A stretch of 64,000 bases of DNA from Streptomyces sp. NBC_01197 (GTDB taxonomy: Bacteria > Actinomycetota > Actinomycetes > Streptomycetales > Streptomycetaceae). The translations under genes were made by a program, and so were the position numbers. Position 1 is the stretch's first letter. The number at the start of each line of letters is the position of its first letter. The notes under the pieces were generated by a model. That model saw only the letters and a list, made by a program, of their open reading frames with translations. It ran no database searches and had not been told where the DNA came from. This document shows positions 44,337-53,509 of this stretch, one piece after another. Where the stretch lies: positions 4,889,001 to 4,953,000 of the forward strand of contig NZ_CP108569.1 of NCBI RefSeq assembly GCF_036010505.1. The letters are read 5' to 3'.

Positions 44337-44663
44337 ATGAGTACAGGCACGCCACCAGCCACACCACCGGCAACGCCACCAGGCACGTTGACGCTGCATA
44401 TCGGGCACGAGGAACTGGCCATCCGGCGGCGCTACGAGGTTGCCAGCATCCTCAACGACATCCTCGTCGCCGTCTGGTTCATCGTCGGCAGCGTGATGTT
44501 CTTCTCCGAGCGCTGGACCGTGACCGGGACGTGGTGCTTCCTCATCGGCAGTATCGAACTGCTGATCCGCCCGGTCATCCGGCTCTCCAGGCACCTGCAC
44601 ATCCAGCGCGTCCGCTCCTCCCGTGAGAACGGGCAGGCCGCTGACTCCACGCAGGACTACTAG
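44337..44663 (+). CDS. YrhK-domain membrane protein
   Basis: 108 residues. After a Thr/Pro repeat leader (PPATPPATPPGT), LTLHIGHEELAIRRRYEVASILNDILVAVWFIVGSVMFFS begins the YrhK domain, which contains two membrane segments (about 45-62 and 70-88). Function is unknown. TACCGT exactly 6 nt before the ATG shows leaderless transcription. Confidence 0.85.
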   Translation: MSTGTPPATPPATPPGTLTLHIGHEELAIRRRYEVASILNDILVAVWFIVGSVMFFSERWTVTGTWCFLIGSIELLIRPVIRLSRHLHIQRVRSSRENGQAADSTQDY

Positions 44664-44723
44664 GGTCACGGCCTGGCCGGCGTCTCCCCGCCCGTAGCGT
44701 CACCGGTAACGCCCGGTGGCGGC

Positions 44724-45719
44724 CTATGCCCCATGGCACCCCCGATACGCCACCCCCGACCCGCACCAGCAAGCTGTGTTCCGGGCCGGCGGCCAGGGCA
44801 CGGCACGGCCGCGCGCCGCCAGTGTCGTGGCGTACAGGGGGAGCAGTTCCGTTTCTGATGGGGACGCTGACTCCGAGGCGGCGAAAGCCTCGTACGACGG
44901 GATGCTTCCCGTCACGATGCCCAGGTTCGTCGTGCCCGCCGCCGACAGTTCCCGCAGCGCCGATTCGATTTCGATCAGGTGGGTCGTGTGCGAGGGGTAC
45001 TCCGACCCCAGGGCCGGGTACGCCGCCAGGAGTTCGGCGAGTTCCCGGGCCTGCCAGTGCAGTACCGCCACCGGGAACGGGCGGGACAGCGCAGCCCGGT
45101 AGGTGCCCAACTCCGACTGGAGGCGGGCGATTTCCGCTCGCAGGACGGCCGGGTCATTCGAACCGAGCGCCCACAGGCGGTTCGGGTCGTGGAGTTCGTC
45201 CAGGCTGATGTCGCCCATGTGCAGGGAGTCCGCCAGGGCGTCCCACGCGTCGTGCTCGTTGCCCAGGGCCCTGCTCACGCGGTGGCGGCCCGTGAGGAGG
45301 GCCTGGGCCGCGTACGGGACCTCTTCCGCCGGATCGACCAGCAGCGTCAGGGCCTTGGTGAAGGTGGCGTGGGCCGCGTCCGGTTCGTCGTGGGCCTCCA
45401 GGGTCTCCGCGACGATCGCCCAGGGGGCCGGGTCCTGCGGTGTGGAGGCGCGGATGCCGTCGATCATGGCGCGGGCTTCCGCCTCGTGGCCGTACTCCCA
45501 CAGGTTGGCCGCCTGCAGGGCCTTGATCAGGGCGAGGTTCTCGGCCGGGCCTGCCAGCAGCCGGTCGTAGAGCGTCGTGGCGCGGGCGCGGTCGCCGGCC
45601 AGTTCCAGGTGGGCCGCGGCCTGGAGCAGCAGCGGCTCCTGGTCCTCCGGGTACTGCTCGGCGGTGCGCAGCAGCCGCTCGGCTTCGGCGTGGTGATCAG
45701 CGGGAGTGTCGGGGCGCAT
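44724..45719 (-). CDS. TPR protein with C-terminal SEC-C zinc motif
   Basis: 331 residues. Helical tetratricopeptide-like repeats fill about 8-150 (AERLLRTAEQYPEDQEPLLLQAAAHLELAG and following). The C-terminus NTACWCGSGVAYRGCHG is a SEC-C zinc-binding motif like that of SecA. The middle has no known domain. Role unknown; SEC-C proteins often bind ribosomes or translocases. TACGGT 7 nt before the ATG (45719) indicates a leaderless mRNA, divergent from sortase E. Confidence 0.85.
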   Translation of the reverse strand: MRPDTPADHHAEAERLLRTAEQYPEDQEPLLLQAAAHLELAGDRARATTLYDRLLAGPAENLALIKALQAANLWEYGHEAEARAMIDGIRASTPQDPAPWAIVAETLEAHDEPDAAHATFTKALTLLVDPAEEVPYAAQALLTGRHRVSRALGNEHDAWDALADSLHMGDISLDELHDPNRLWALGSNDPAVLRAEIARLQSELGTYRAALSRPFPVAVLHWQARELAELLAAYPALGSEYPSHTTHLIEIESALRELSAAGTTNLGIVTGSIPSYEAFAASESASPSETELLPLYATTLAARGRAVPWPPARNTACWCGSGVAYRGCHGA

Positions 45720-45784
45720 GATGCCCACCGTACTGCCGTGCGGGGCTCTGGAGACTTCTGGATCCAGCGCTTATGGTGCCGCCC

Positions 45785-46621
45785 GTGCAGCAGCCGATGC
45801 GGGACACGATTCCGGTAGTGGTGCGGCGGGCGGCCTCACGGCGCCGTACCGTCCTCGCGCGCGGGCTGTGGACCGGTGCCGAAGTGACCGTGACGCTCGG
45901 GCTGATCGTGCTGCTGTTCGTCGTGCAGCAGCTGTGGTGGACCAACCGGGAGGCGCGGCAGGGCGCCGCCCGTCAAGTGCAGGCGCTGGAGCGGCAGTGG
46001 GACGGCGGCCAGGGGCGCGGAAGCGGTGCGGGGGACGGGGATGTGACCCCCGCCACTCCGGCGCCCGGTCCTGCGGCAAGTCCCGGCGCCGGTCCGGGTG
46101 GCCGGTCGCGGTCCGCGCCCGGGGGCGGGGGCGGTACGGCCGTCCGGCAGGTGGCCCGGGCGCCCGTCTGGGACAAGGCGTACGCGGTGATCCGGATCCC
46201 GCGCATCGGGATCACCGCGCCGATCGCTCAGGGGGTCAGCAAGCAGAATATTCTCAACAAGGGTTATGTGGGGCATTACGTACAGACCGCCGGGCCCGGC
46301 CAGGCCGGGAACTTCGCGCTCGCCGGGCACCGCAACACCCATGGTGAGCCCTTCCGTTACATCAACCGGCTGCGGCACGGCGACACCGTCACCATCGAGA
46401 CCGGCAGCGCCGTGTACACCTACGTCGTCGACAAGGGCATCCCGCAGACCTCCGCGCGCGACAGCGGGGTGATCGCCGCCGTGCCGCGCAGCACCGTCAA
46501 GCCGCAGTACGGCTACAGCACGCCCGGTTACTACCTGACCCTGACCACCTGCACCCCCGAGTACACCTCCCGCTACCGGCTCGCCGTCTGGGCCACCCTG
46601 CGGTCCATGCGGCCTCGTTGA
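45785..46621 (+). CDS. Class E sortase
   Basis: 278 residues. A short basic tail and one membrane helix (about 32-50) precede a disordered Gly/Pro region (60-115). The sortase fold follows, with catalytic His in NFALAGHRNTHG, Cys in LTLTTCTPEYTSRYR and the Arg after it. Class E enzymes of Streptomyces anchor LAXTG proteins to the wall and affect aerial growth. A TATGGT box 7 nt before this GTG points to a leaderless start; an in-frame ATG is four codons upstream. A fitting substrate is encoded at 56735. Confidence 0.93.
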   Translation: MQQPMRDTIPVVVRRAASRRRTVLARGLWTGAEVTVTLGLIVLLFVVQQLWWTNREARQGAARQVQALERQWDGGQGRGSGAGDGDVTPATPAPGPAASPGAGPGGRSRSAPGGGGGTAVRQVARAPVWDKAYAVIRIPRIGITAPIAQGVSKQNILNKGYVGHYVQTAGPGQAGNFALAGHRNTHGEPFRYINRLRHGDTVTIETGSAVYTYVVDKGIPQTSARDSGVIAAVPRSTVKPQYGYSTPGYYLTLTTCTPEYTSRYRLAVWATLRSMRPR

Positions 46622-46677
46622 GCGCACGGCGACGGGCTCGCCGCCGCCCGATTGCCGGTGGGGCTAAGGTCGCTGAC

Positions 46678-46902
46678 GTGCTCAGACGTCGTCCTCAGTT
46701 GTTGTGGCTGCTTGTCCCCTTTGTGCTGTTCCTGGGGGCAGTACCGTTCGTCAATCGCGTGCGGCCCGTTCTGCTCGGACTGCCCTTCCTCTTCCTCTGG
46801 TTGATCGCTGCGACGCTCCTCACACCGCTCGCCGTCCGGCTCACCCACCGCGCGGACCGGCGTGCGGAGCAGCGCGCGGACCAGCGGGGCGGTCGCCCGT
46901 GA
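46678..46902 (+). CDS. DUF3311 small membrane protein
   Basis: 74 residues with two membrane segments (about 6-22 and 28-48), LLWLLVPFVLFLGAVPFVNRVRPVLLGLPFLFLW. DUF3311 proteins accompany solute:sodium symporters and probably form a small accessory subunit. The stop overlaps the symporter GTG (GTGA). TAAGGT 7 nt before its own GTG marks a leaderless operon start. Confidence 0.9.
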   Translation: MLRRRPQLLWLLVPFVLFLGAVPFVNRVRPVLLGLPFLFLWLIAATLLTPLAVRLTHRADRRAEQRADQRGGRP

Positions 46903-48428
46903 ACGCGGCCGTCGCCACCTCCATCTTCGCGGTATTCATGGTCGCGACCGTCGTCCTCGGCCTGGTCGCCGTCCGCGGCGGCCGGACCGGCGGGCTCGCC
47001 GAGTGGTCCGTCGGCGGGCGCAGCCTCGGCCCGGTCTTCATCTGGGTCCTGATGGCCGGCGAGGGCTACACCAGCTTCAGCTATCTCGGCGCGGCCGGCT
47101 GGGGCTACAACTACGGGGCCCCGGTGCTGTACGTGGTCGCGTACATGTCCTGCGGATACGCCCTCGGTTACGTCGTCGGGCCGACGCTCTGGGCGTACGC
47201 CAGACGGCACGGCCTCGTCTCGGTCACGGACATGATCGCGCACCGGTACGGCAGGCCCTGGCTCGGCGCGGCCGTCGCCGTCCTCGCGACCGTCTTCCTG
47301 CTGCCGTACATCCAGCTCCAGATCACCGGCATGGGTGTCGTCGTCTCGACCATCTCGTACGGGGCGATCAGCCTCAACTGGGCCTATTTCGTGGCCTTCG
47401 CCGTCACCACCGGGTTCGTCGTGATCAGCGGACTCCGGGGGAGCGCCTGGGTCTCCGTCCTCAAGGACGCGCTCGTCATCGGCACCCTCGCCTTCCTCGC
47501 GTTCTATGTGCCGCTGCACTACTTCGACGGGTACGGGGATTTCCTGCACCGCCTCGTCACCGAGAAGGGCGACTGGCTGACCTTCCCCGGCCACGGAGGA
47601 TCCGGACCGGGCGGCAGCGGCCTCGGGCAGGCCTGGTACGTGACGACCTCGCTGCTCAACTCGCTGACCGTGGTGATCTTCCCGACCACCGTCGCCGGAT
47701 ACCTCGGGGCGCGCAGCGCCGACGTACTGCGCAAGAACGCGGTCTGGCTGCCCGCGTACAACATCCTGCTCTTCGTCCCGATGTTCCTCGGCCTGGCCGC
47801 CCTGTTCGTGGTGCCGCACCTGACCGGCGCCGGCTCCAATCTGGCGCTCTTCAAGCTGGTGGTGGACTCGCTGCCCGCCTGGGCCGTCGGCGTCATCGGG
47901 GTCGCCGCGGCGCTCTCCTCGATCGTGCCGATGGCCATCTTCATGCTGGTGATCGGCACGATGTGGGGGCGCAGCGTGCTCTCGCTCGTGCCGCGCTGGC
48001 GGGAGCGGCAGAAGGGCGCGTCGCAGTGCGTGGTGGTCGTCGCGGGCACGCTGGCGCTGGTGCTGACGTACACCGCGCCCAACACACTGGTGCGCCTTTC
48101 GCTCATCTCGTACGAGGGGATGGCGCAGCTTCTGCCGATGCTGCTGCTCGGTCTTGTGTGGCGCCGGATGACACTGCTCGGCGCGTGCAGCGGGCTGGTC
48201 GTCGGGGTGGGGGTGGTCTGCGCCTTCGTGTTCAGCGACCACGATCCGGTGTGGGGTGTGAACGCGGGGATCGTCGCGCTCGGCGTCAATCTCGTGGTCG
48301 CGCTGGCCGTGACGTACGCGGGGCCGCGCGACCACGATCGACGGCCGGACGGAGAGCTGCTGGCTCGCGACCCGATCGGGGGAGCGGGCGATGGGGCCGT
48401 TGCCGGCCCAGGCGGTGGTGGGTACTGA
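46899..48428 (+). CDS. Sodium:solute symporter (SSS family)
   Basis: 509 residues with about 13 membrane segments. VGGRSLGPVFIWVLMAGEGYTSFSYLGAAGWGY is the SSS start, and the central MAIFMLVIGTMWGRSV is conserved. It is the partner of DUF3311, an arrangement seen for monocarboxylate or acetate-type carriers (MctC/ActP), so pyruvate, acetate or propionate is a fair guess. GTG start by overlap. Confidence 0.9.
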   Translation: MNAAVATSIFAVFMVATVVLGLVAVRGGRTGGLAEWSVGGRSLGPVFIWVLMAGEGYTSFSYLGAAGWGYNYGAPVLYVVAYMSCGYALGYVVGPTLWAYARRHGLVSVTDMIAHRYGRPWLGAAVAVLATVFLLPYIQLQITGMGVVVSTISYGAISLNWAYFVAFAVTTGFVVISGLRGSAWVSVLKDALVIGTLAFLAFYVPLHYFDGYGDFLHRLVTEKGDWLTFPGHGGSGPGGSGLGQAWYVTTSLLNSLTVVIFPTTVAGYLGARSADVLRKNAVWLPAYNILLFVPMFLGLAALFVVPHLTGAGSNLALFKLVVDSLPAWAVGVIGVAAALSSIVPMAIFMLVIGTMWGRSVLSLVPRWRERQKGASQCVVVVAGTLALVLTYTAPNTLVRLSLISYEGMAQLLPMLLLGLVWRRMTLLGACSGLVVGVGVVCAFVFSDHDPVWGVNAGIVALGVNLVVALAVTYAGPRDHDRRPDGELLARDPIGGAGDGAVAGPGGGGY

Positions 48429-48721
48429 CCGAGGACGGGGTCGCCCGCTGGCCTGTCCTGCGCTCCCTCGGCGCGTGGGGGCGCGACCACGTCCCGGGCA
48501 CCCGCCCCATGCGCACCCTCCACCACGGTACGGAGCTCGGCGCGTACGGCGAATGCCCGGCCTGCGCTGTGGCCGTACCGCCAGGGGGATGTGGAGATGC
48601 GACCTGCCGCGGGGCTTGATCCGGACCCGGGCAATCCGGTCAGCCGTGCGCTCCTTGAGCCGCGGCGGCTGCTGGAGCCCATCGAAGCGAGTCGTGTATA
48701 ACGGCTGAAGATACGTTTTTC
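48429..48721. other. Spacer with a possible Cys4 mini-ORF
   Basis: One frame remains coding-like to a TGA at 48617-48619 and ends ECPACAVAVPPGGCGDATC, a four-Cys arrangement. It has no good start; the first ATG (about 48510) would give a 36-residue peptide. It may be an unrecognised small zinc peptide or a fragment of a symporter tail. TATAAC at 48696-48701 is a plausible -10 for the following operon. Confidence 0.35.
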
Positions 48722-48791
48722 AGCATCAGCATGCAGCGATCACAATTCAGCGATCAGAATTCATTGATCCGAATGCATTGATCAGCGACTG
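48722..48791. repeat. Array of five 14-bp iterons before DUF6412-yidC
   Basis: Consecutive 14-bp units start at 48722, 48736, 48750, 48764 and 48778. Copies 2 and 3 are GCGATCACAATTCA and GCGATCAGAATTCA, copy 4 is TTGATCCGAATGCA; the outer units are more divergent. Consensus is nnGATCnGAATnCA. The array is AT-rich for this genome and ends 25 nt before the DUF6412 ATG, so it is a candidate multi-site operator or a UTR element. Confidence 0.7.
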
Positions 48792-48816
48792 CGCCGACCG
48801 GAAGAGGGTGGGAGAC

Positions 48817-49131
48817 ATGGCCGCACGGCCCATGCGTCTGTCCCGCCCCGCCGTGGCACTGTTCTTCTTCCTGCTCGCCGAAGCACTGCTCGTCGAGGGC
48901 GGCACGCTCTCGTCCGCCGTCGCACTGGCCGCCACCGCCGCGGTCGGGTCCGCGCTCGCCGCCTGCGCGCTCCTCACCTCGCGCAGTGTGCCCGCCGTGC
49001 CGCGCACCCGGATCCGTACGGCCATCCGCGACCGTGAGCGTCGTACGGCCTTCCTGCCGCAACGCGATCCCGACGCCTCGGGCAGGCCCAGGCCCCGAGC
49101 GCCCGGCCGTCCCGTCCCGACGGCCGCGTAG
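48817..49131 (+). CDS. DUF6412-type small membrane protein
   Basis: 104 residues. Two hydrophobic segments (RPAVALFFFLLAEALLV and LAATAAVGSALAACALLT) are followed by an Arg/Pro-rich cytosolic tail. It matches the small DUF6412 proteins found directly before a YidC paralogue in Streptomyces. RBS GGTGGGAG. It is likely co-transcribed with the downstream yidC-type gene and controlled through the iteron array. Confidence 0.75.
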   Translation: MAARPMRLSRPAVALFFFLLAEALLVEGGTLSSAVALAATAAVGSALAACALLTSRSVPAVPRTRIRTAIRDRERRTAFLPQRDPDASGRPRPRAPGRPVPTAA

Positions 49132-49231
49132 GACACCCTCCGCCCCACGTACCACCCCGGTTTCCGCTGCGGTCCGTCACGCCGACATGTCTTCCTGTCC
49201 GGCCGCGACGAGACCCCCGGAGGGTTTTCCC

Positions 49232-49996
49232 GTGTTCTCTTCCTTCTTCACAGCCTTCGCCAGCCTGGTCACGCATATCGCCGACCTGCTCCAGCCGCTC
49301 TTCCACGGTTCGGCGACCGCCGTCGCGATCATTCTCTTCACCGTCTGCGTACGGCTCGCAGTGCACCCCCTCTCGCGGGCCACGGCCCGTGGCCAGAAAG
49401 CCCGCACCAAGCTCGCCCCACGCGTGGCCGAACTGCGGAAGAAGCACGCCAAGGACCCGCAGAAGATGCAGAAGGCCATCATGGAGCTGCACGCCGAGGA
49501 GAAGATCTCCCCGCTCGGCGGCTGCCTCCCGAGCCTCCTGCAGATGCCCGCGTTCTTTGTGACGTACCACCTGTTCTCCAGCCCGCGGATCGGCGGCTCG
49601 TCCAACTCCCTGCTCGGACACACCCTCATGGGCAGCCCTCTCGGCGGCCGGCTGAGGGACGCGATCGGGCACGGCGGGCTCCTCGGTGAGCAGGGCGTCA
49701 TCTACCTGGTGCTCTATGTGATTGTCGCCGCCGTGGCCACCTTCAACTACGGCCGCACCAAGCGGATGATGGCCGCCGCTCCGACCCCCGCCCCCGAGGG
49801 GCCCGCGGCCGGGGCGATGGGCGCGATGACCAAGGTGATGCCGCTGATGTCGTTCGCGACGCTCCTCACGGTGTCGTACGTGCCGCTCGCGGCCGCGCTG
49901 TACGTCGTCACCAGCACCACCTGGACCGCCGTCGAGCGCGCCTTCCTGTACCGGGACACGCTGCCCGCCGCGGCAGCCGTCGCCAGCCCGGTCTAG
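49232..49996 (+). CDS. YidC/Oxa1-family membrane insertase (second paralogue)
   Basis: 254 residues. Oxa1 core features: VCVRLAVHPLSRATARGQ with the basic hydrophilic groove region, the charged hairpin KKHAKDPQKMQKAIMELHAEEKI, GGCLPSLLQMPAFFVTYHLF, and late helices ending VTSTTWTAVERAF. It is shorter than the main YidC next to rnpA-jag and lies away from the origin, so it is a secondary insertase. GTG start with GGAGGG. Coupled with DUF6412 upstream. Confidence 0.9.
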   Translation: MFSSFFTAFASLVTHIADLLQPLFHGSATAVAIILFTVCVRLAVHPLSRATARGQKARTKLAPRVAELRKKHAKDPQKMQKAIMELHAEEKISPLGGCLPSLLQMPAFFVTYHLFSSPRIGGSSNSLLGHTLMGSPLGGRLRDAIGHGGLLGEQGVIYLVLYVIVAAVATFNYGRTKRMMAAAPTPAPEGPAAGAMGAMTKVMPLMSFATLLTVSYVPLAAALYVVTSTTWTAVERAFLYRDTLPAAAAVASPV

Positions 49997-50209
49997 TCGC
50001 CCCGCGTGATCCAGCACCATGACGGACGGTGCGGCGATCTGACCGGTCCAGCGGCCTGAGCTGCGGCTCGTCCGGGTGCCTTCGGGAAGCCGGGTGGTCC
50101 AGCTTGTGAACGGGGTCTTGCGGCCTGGACCTCGAACTTGGAGGATCAGCCAATCCCCCGATGGCCGCAACCCATCGGCCGGACCGGTCCAATCGTTGGG
50201 AGACTGACC

Positions 50210-51067
50210 ATGAAGCTGCTGCGTGTCGGAACGGCCGGGGCCGAGCGCCCCGCACTGCTCGACGCCGACGGAACCCTCCGTGACCTCTCCGCGCTGGTTG
50301 CGGACATCGACGGCGGGCTGCTCGCCGACGAGGCGACGCTCGACCGGATACGGGCTGCCGCCGCGGCCCGTGTGCTGCCCGCCATCGAAGGCGAGGCGCC
50401 GCGGATCGGGCCGCCGGTCGGCCGGATCGGCAAGGTCGTCTGCATCGGGCTGAACTACCACGACCACGCGACGGAGACGGGCGCGGCCATCCCCGCCGAA
50501 CCGATCGTCTTCATGAAGGCGCCGGACACCGTGGTCGGCCCCGACGACACCGTGCTCGTACCGCGCGGCAGCGAGAAGACCGACTGGGAGGTCGAGCTGG
50601 CCGTCGTCATCGGGCGTACGGCCCGTTACCTCGGGTCGGCGGAGGAGGCGCTCGGCCATGTCGCCGGGTACACGATCGCGCACGACGTATCGGAGCGTGC
50701 CTTCCAGATCGAGCGCGGCGGCCAGTGGGACAAGGGCAAGAACTGCGAGACGTTCAATCCGCTCGGCCCCTGGCTGGTGACCGCCGACGAGGTGGCCGAA
50801 CCGCAGGCGCTCCCGCTGAAGCTGTGGGTGAACGGCGAGCTGAAGCAGGACGGCACGACCGCCGACCAGATCTTCCCGGTCGGTGAAGTGGTGCGGTACC
50901 TGAGCCAGTTCATGACCCTGTACCCGGGCGATGTCATCAACACCGGTACGCCTGCAGGGGTCGCGATGGGACAGCCCGAACCCAAGCCGTATCTGCGGGC
51001 CGGGGACGTCGTGGAGCTGGAGATCGAGGGGCTCGGACGGCAGCGGCAGCCGCTCAAGGACGCGTAG
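50210..51067 (+). CDS. Fumarylacetoacetate hydrolase-family protein
   Basis: 285 residues. GKVVCIGLNYHDHATETGAAIP starts the FAH catalytic domain, and WEVELAVVIGRTARYL with its Glu pair plus Asp in GYTIAHDVSERA build the metal site. GDVINTGTPAGVAMG is the signature. Such enzymes hydrolyse or decarboxylate 2-oxo acids such as acylpyruvates and 2-oxohept-3-ene-dioate. No degradation cluster is adjacent. ATG with GGGAG. Confidence 0.92.
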   Translation: MKLLRVGTAGAERPALLDADGTLRDLSALVADIDGGLLADEATLDRIRAAAAARVLPAIEGEAPRIGPPVGRIGKVVCIGLNYHDHATETGAAIPAEPIVFMKAPDTVVGPDDTVLVPRGSEKTDWEVELAVVIGRTARYLGSAEEALGHVAGYTIAHDVSERAFQIERGGQWDKGKNCETFNPLGPWLVTADEVAEPQALPLKLWVNGELKQDGTTADQIFPVGEVVRYLSQFMTLYPGDVINTGTPAGVAMGQPEPKPYLRAGDVVELEIEGLGRQRQPLKDA

Positions 51068-51145
51068 CGGGCGGTCCGGCCGCTCTGTCCTGTTGTCCCT
51101 GCCGTTCCTGTCGTCCCTGTTGTGGGGCCGGCCGCGGGCCGGTGG

Positions 51146-52624
51146 TCACCCACTGGCCCGCCGGGCCTTCGCGGGGGTGCGGCGGCCCTTCGGCAGCAGC
51201 AGTGCCGGTACGGCTGCCAGGGCCAGCAGCCCGACCGCCCACCAGTAGCTGAACTGGAAGGCGTCCGCCCGTCCTGCGCCGGCCCCCGGCGGACCGGACG
51301 GGTGGGACGCCAGCAGCACCGAGACCAGCGCCGTCCCGGCCGATGTGCCGACCTGGGAGACGATGTTCAGCACCGTGCTCCCCGACGGAACGTCGTCGGG
51401 CGCCAGCCCGCGGGTCGCCACCGTGTTGACGGGCATCATCACCATGCCGACGCCCGACCCCATCACCAGCATCGCCGCGCACAGCCGCCAGTACGGCGTG
51501 TCAGGACCGACCTGCACAGCGAACAGTGACAGGCCGAGAGCGGACACAGCGATGCCGGAGACCACGATCAGCCGAGGGGACACCCGGTCGGTCCGCCGGG
51601 TCGCGATCTGCATCGAGATGCCGACGGTGACCGCGAGCGGAATGCCGAGCAGCCCGGCCCGGGTGGCGCTCAGACCGCGAGCCGTCTGGTAGTACATCGG
51701 CGTGAGCAGCATCGAGCCGAAGTAGCCGCAGGGGAACAGGGCCATCGTGGCGATGCCGGCGGCGAACGTACGGTCGCGGAACAGGCGCAGCCTCAGCAGC
51801 GGATACCGGGCGGTCAGCCCGCGTGCGACGAAACCCGCGGTCAGCAGCAGCCCCGCGACGGCCGGCAGCAGCGCCCCCGGTGCGGTGAAGTCGCCGTGCG
51901 CGCCGCCGGTGGAGAGACCGTAGATCAGCAGGGCGAGACCCGGCGAGAGCATCAGCAGTCCGGGTACGTCCAGCGGCTGCGCAGGCTGCGGCTCGTCGCG
52001 GCGCAGCAGCCGCGCCGCGAGCACCAGGGCCACCGCGCCGATCGGCAGGTTGACCAGGAAGATCCAGTGCCAGGACGCGGTGTCGATCAGCCAGCCGCCG
52101 AGTACCGGACCGCTCACCGGCCCGATCAGGACCGGGATGCCGAGCAGCGCCATCGGGCGGCCCATCCGTTCGCGGTCGGCGGCGCGAACGACCATCGCCA
52201 TGCCGACGGGCATCAGCAGCCCGCCGCCGAGCCCCTGGACGACCCGGAAGAACACCAGCGTTTCGATGTTCCAGGAGAGCGCGGCCAGCCCGGAGGCGAA
52301 TGCGAAGAGCGTGATGGCGGTGAGATAGGTGCGTTTGGCGCCGAAGCGGCGCATGGCCCAGGCGGCGAGCGGGATGACGGCGGTGAGGGCCAGCGTGTAG
52401 CCGGTCGACACCCACTGGACGGTGCTGACCGGGGCGCCGAACGCCACGGCGAGCGGGTGCAGGGCGACGTTGACGATGGTCACGTCGAGCACGGCCATGA
52501 CCGAGCCGACGATGACGACGGCGAGGATGCCCGTCAGCCCGTGAGCCGCCCCGGCGGCGGGCACCTGCGCGTCGGCCACCTCTGCGTCAGGTACCCCCAC
52601 GCCGGGCGTGGCTGGGCCTGGCAT
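51146..52624 (-). CDS. DHA2-family MFS drug exporter
   Basis: 492 residues with 14 membrane segments. VMAVLDVTIVNVALHPLA is the DHA2 motif D1, RRFGAKRTYLTAI is motif A, and VLIGPVSGPVLGGWLID is motif C of antiporters. It probably exports drugs or toxic metabolites with protons. It lies downstream of an FMN reductase gene and both should be controlled by the divergent TetR regulator. The start is uncertain (ATG 52624 or GTG 52639). Confidence 0.9.
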   Translation of the reverse strand: MPGPATPGVGVPDAEVADAQVPAAGAAHGLTGILAVVIVGSVMAVLDVTIVNVALHPLAVAFGAPVSTVQWVSTGYTLALTAVIPLAAWAMRRFGAKRTYLTAITLFAFASGLAALSWNIETLVFFRVVQGLGGGLLMPVGMAMVVRAADRERMGRPMALLGIPVLIGPVSGPVLGGWLIDTASWHWIFLVNLPIGAVALVLAARLLRRDEPQPAQPLDVPGLLMLSPGLALLIYGLSTGGAHGDFTAPGALLPAVAGLLLTAGFVARGLTARYPLLRLRLFRDRTFAAGIATMALFPCGYFGSMLLTPMYYQTARGLSATRAGLLGIPLAVTVGISMQIATRRTDRVSPRLIVVSGIAVSALGLSLFAVQVGPDTPYWRLCAAMLVMGSGVGMVMMPVNTVATRGLAPDDVPSGSTVLNIVSQVGTSAGTALVSVLLASHPSGPPGAGAGRADAFQFSYWWAVGLLALAAVPALLLPKGRRTPAKARRASG

Positions 52625-52650
52625 GTCTGCGGTAGGCACGGCAGGCCCGG

Positions 52651-53373
52651 TCAGCTGCCGTACGGGTGGTCGGTACGGGCGGCGCGCAGCGCGCGGCCCC
52701 ACCAGACCAGCTGGTCGACCATGCCCTTGGCGGCGCCCGTGCAGACCGCCTCGTCGAGCGGCTTGCCGTCCGCGCCGAGCCCGGACCACGGCCCGTGCAG
52801 GCTCACGGAGTCCCGCACGGTCATCGCGTGCAGCTCGGCGAAGACCTGCCGCAGCTGCTCGACCGCGCGCAGCCCGCCGCCGAGACCGCCGTACGAGACG
52901 AAGCCGACCGGCTTGGCCTGCCACTGGGTGGCGTGCCAGTCGATGAGGTTCTTGAGCGAGGCCGGGAAGCTGTGGTTGTACTCGGGCGTGACGACGACGA
53001 ACGCGTCCGCCCCGGCCAGCCTCGGGCTGACACCGGCCAGCGCAGCCTGGGTTTCCGCGGTTGCGGCGGGCAGGCCGTCCCAGCCGGGCATGTGCACCGG
53101 GAGTTCCAGCTCCGCGATATCGATGACGTCCAGCTCGATGTCCGTACGGTTGCTGACGGCGCCGGTGAACCAGTCGGTGACCGTCGGCCCCAGCCGGCCG
53201 CCCCGGACGCTCCCGACGATGACGGCGACCCGGAGGGCGGAGTCCCGGCGGGTGGCGCCGCCGGCCTCGCCGCCGCTCCCGGGACCGCCGGCCTCGCCGG
53301 CGGTCCCGGGAGCGGCCTCGGCAGCGGTCCCGGCCCTGGAAGCGTGCGCAGTCTCGATATCGGTCTCGGGCAT
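52651..53373 (-). CDS. NADPH-dependent FMN reductase/quinone oxidoreductase
   Basis: 240 residues. A disordered Ala/Gly-rich N-terminus (to about 45) precedes a flavodoxin-like fold: VAVIVGSVRGGRLG binds FMN phosphate, and VVTPEYNHSFPASLKNLIDW is the NADPH-dependent FMN reductase signature. Likely reduces quinones or flavin, detoxifying the compound exported by the DHA2 pump. ATG start, divergent from the TetR gene. Confidence 0.9.
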   Translation of the reverse strand: MPETDIETAHASRAGTAAEAAPGTAGEAGGPGSGGEAGGATRRDSALRVAVIVGSVRGGRLGPTVTDWFTGAVSNRTDIELDVIDIAELELPVHMPGWDGLPAATAETQAALAGVSPRLAGADAFVVVTPEYNHSFPASLKNLIDWHATQWQAKPVGFVSYGGLGGGLRAVEQLRQVFAELHAMTVRDSVSLHGPWSGLGADGKPLDEAVCTGAAKGMVDQLVWWGRALRAARTDHPYGS

Positions 53374-53439
53374 GGGAGTCCCCTTGGTTCGTCGGGTGGT
53401 TCTCGTGGCGGGCCGCGGTGTGCGGCCACATCCAGTAAG

Positions 53440-53475
53440 CTACAACGTGCGTTGTAGGAAGTGCAACGGGCGTTG
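53440..53475. promoter_or_regulatory. Tandem palindromic TetR operators
   Basis: CTACAACGTGCGTTGTAG (53440-53457) is a perfect 18-bp palindrome, and CAACGGGCGTTG (53464-53475) repeats its core. They lie midway between the divergent FMN-reductase and TetR genes. This is the expected architecture of autorepressed TetR sites. Confidence 0.85.
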
Positions 53476-53509
53476 TAGATATGGTGATGTCCATGACGGA
53501 GGAGCGCCG

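Noticed and set aside
48722..48791. CRISPR array
   Set aside because: The 14-bp units are contiguous with no spacers and no cas genes are nearby.
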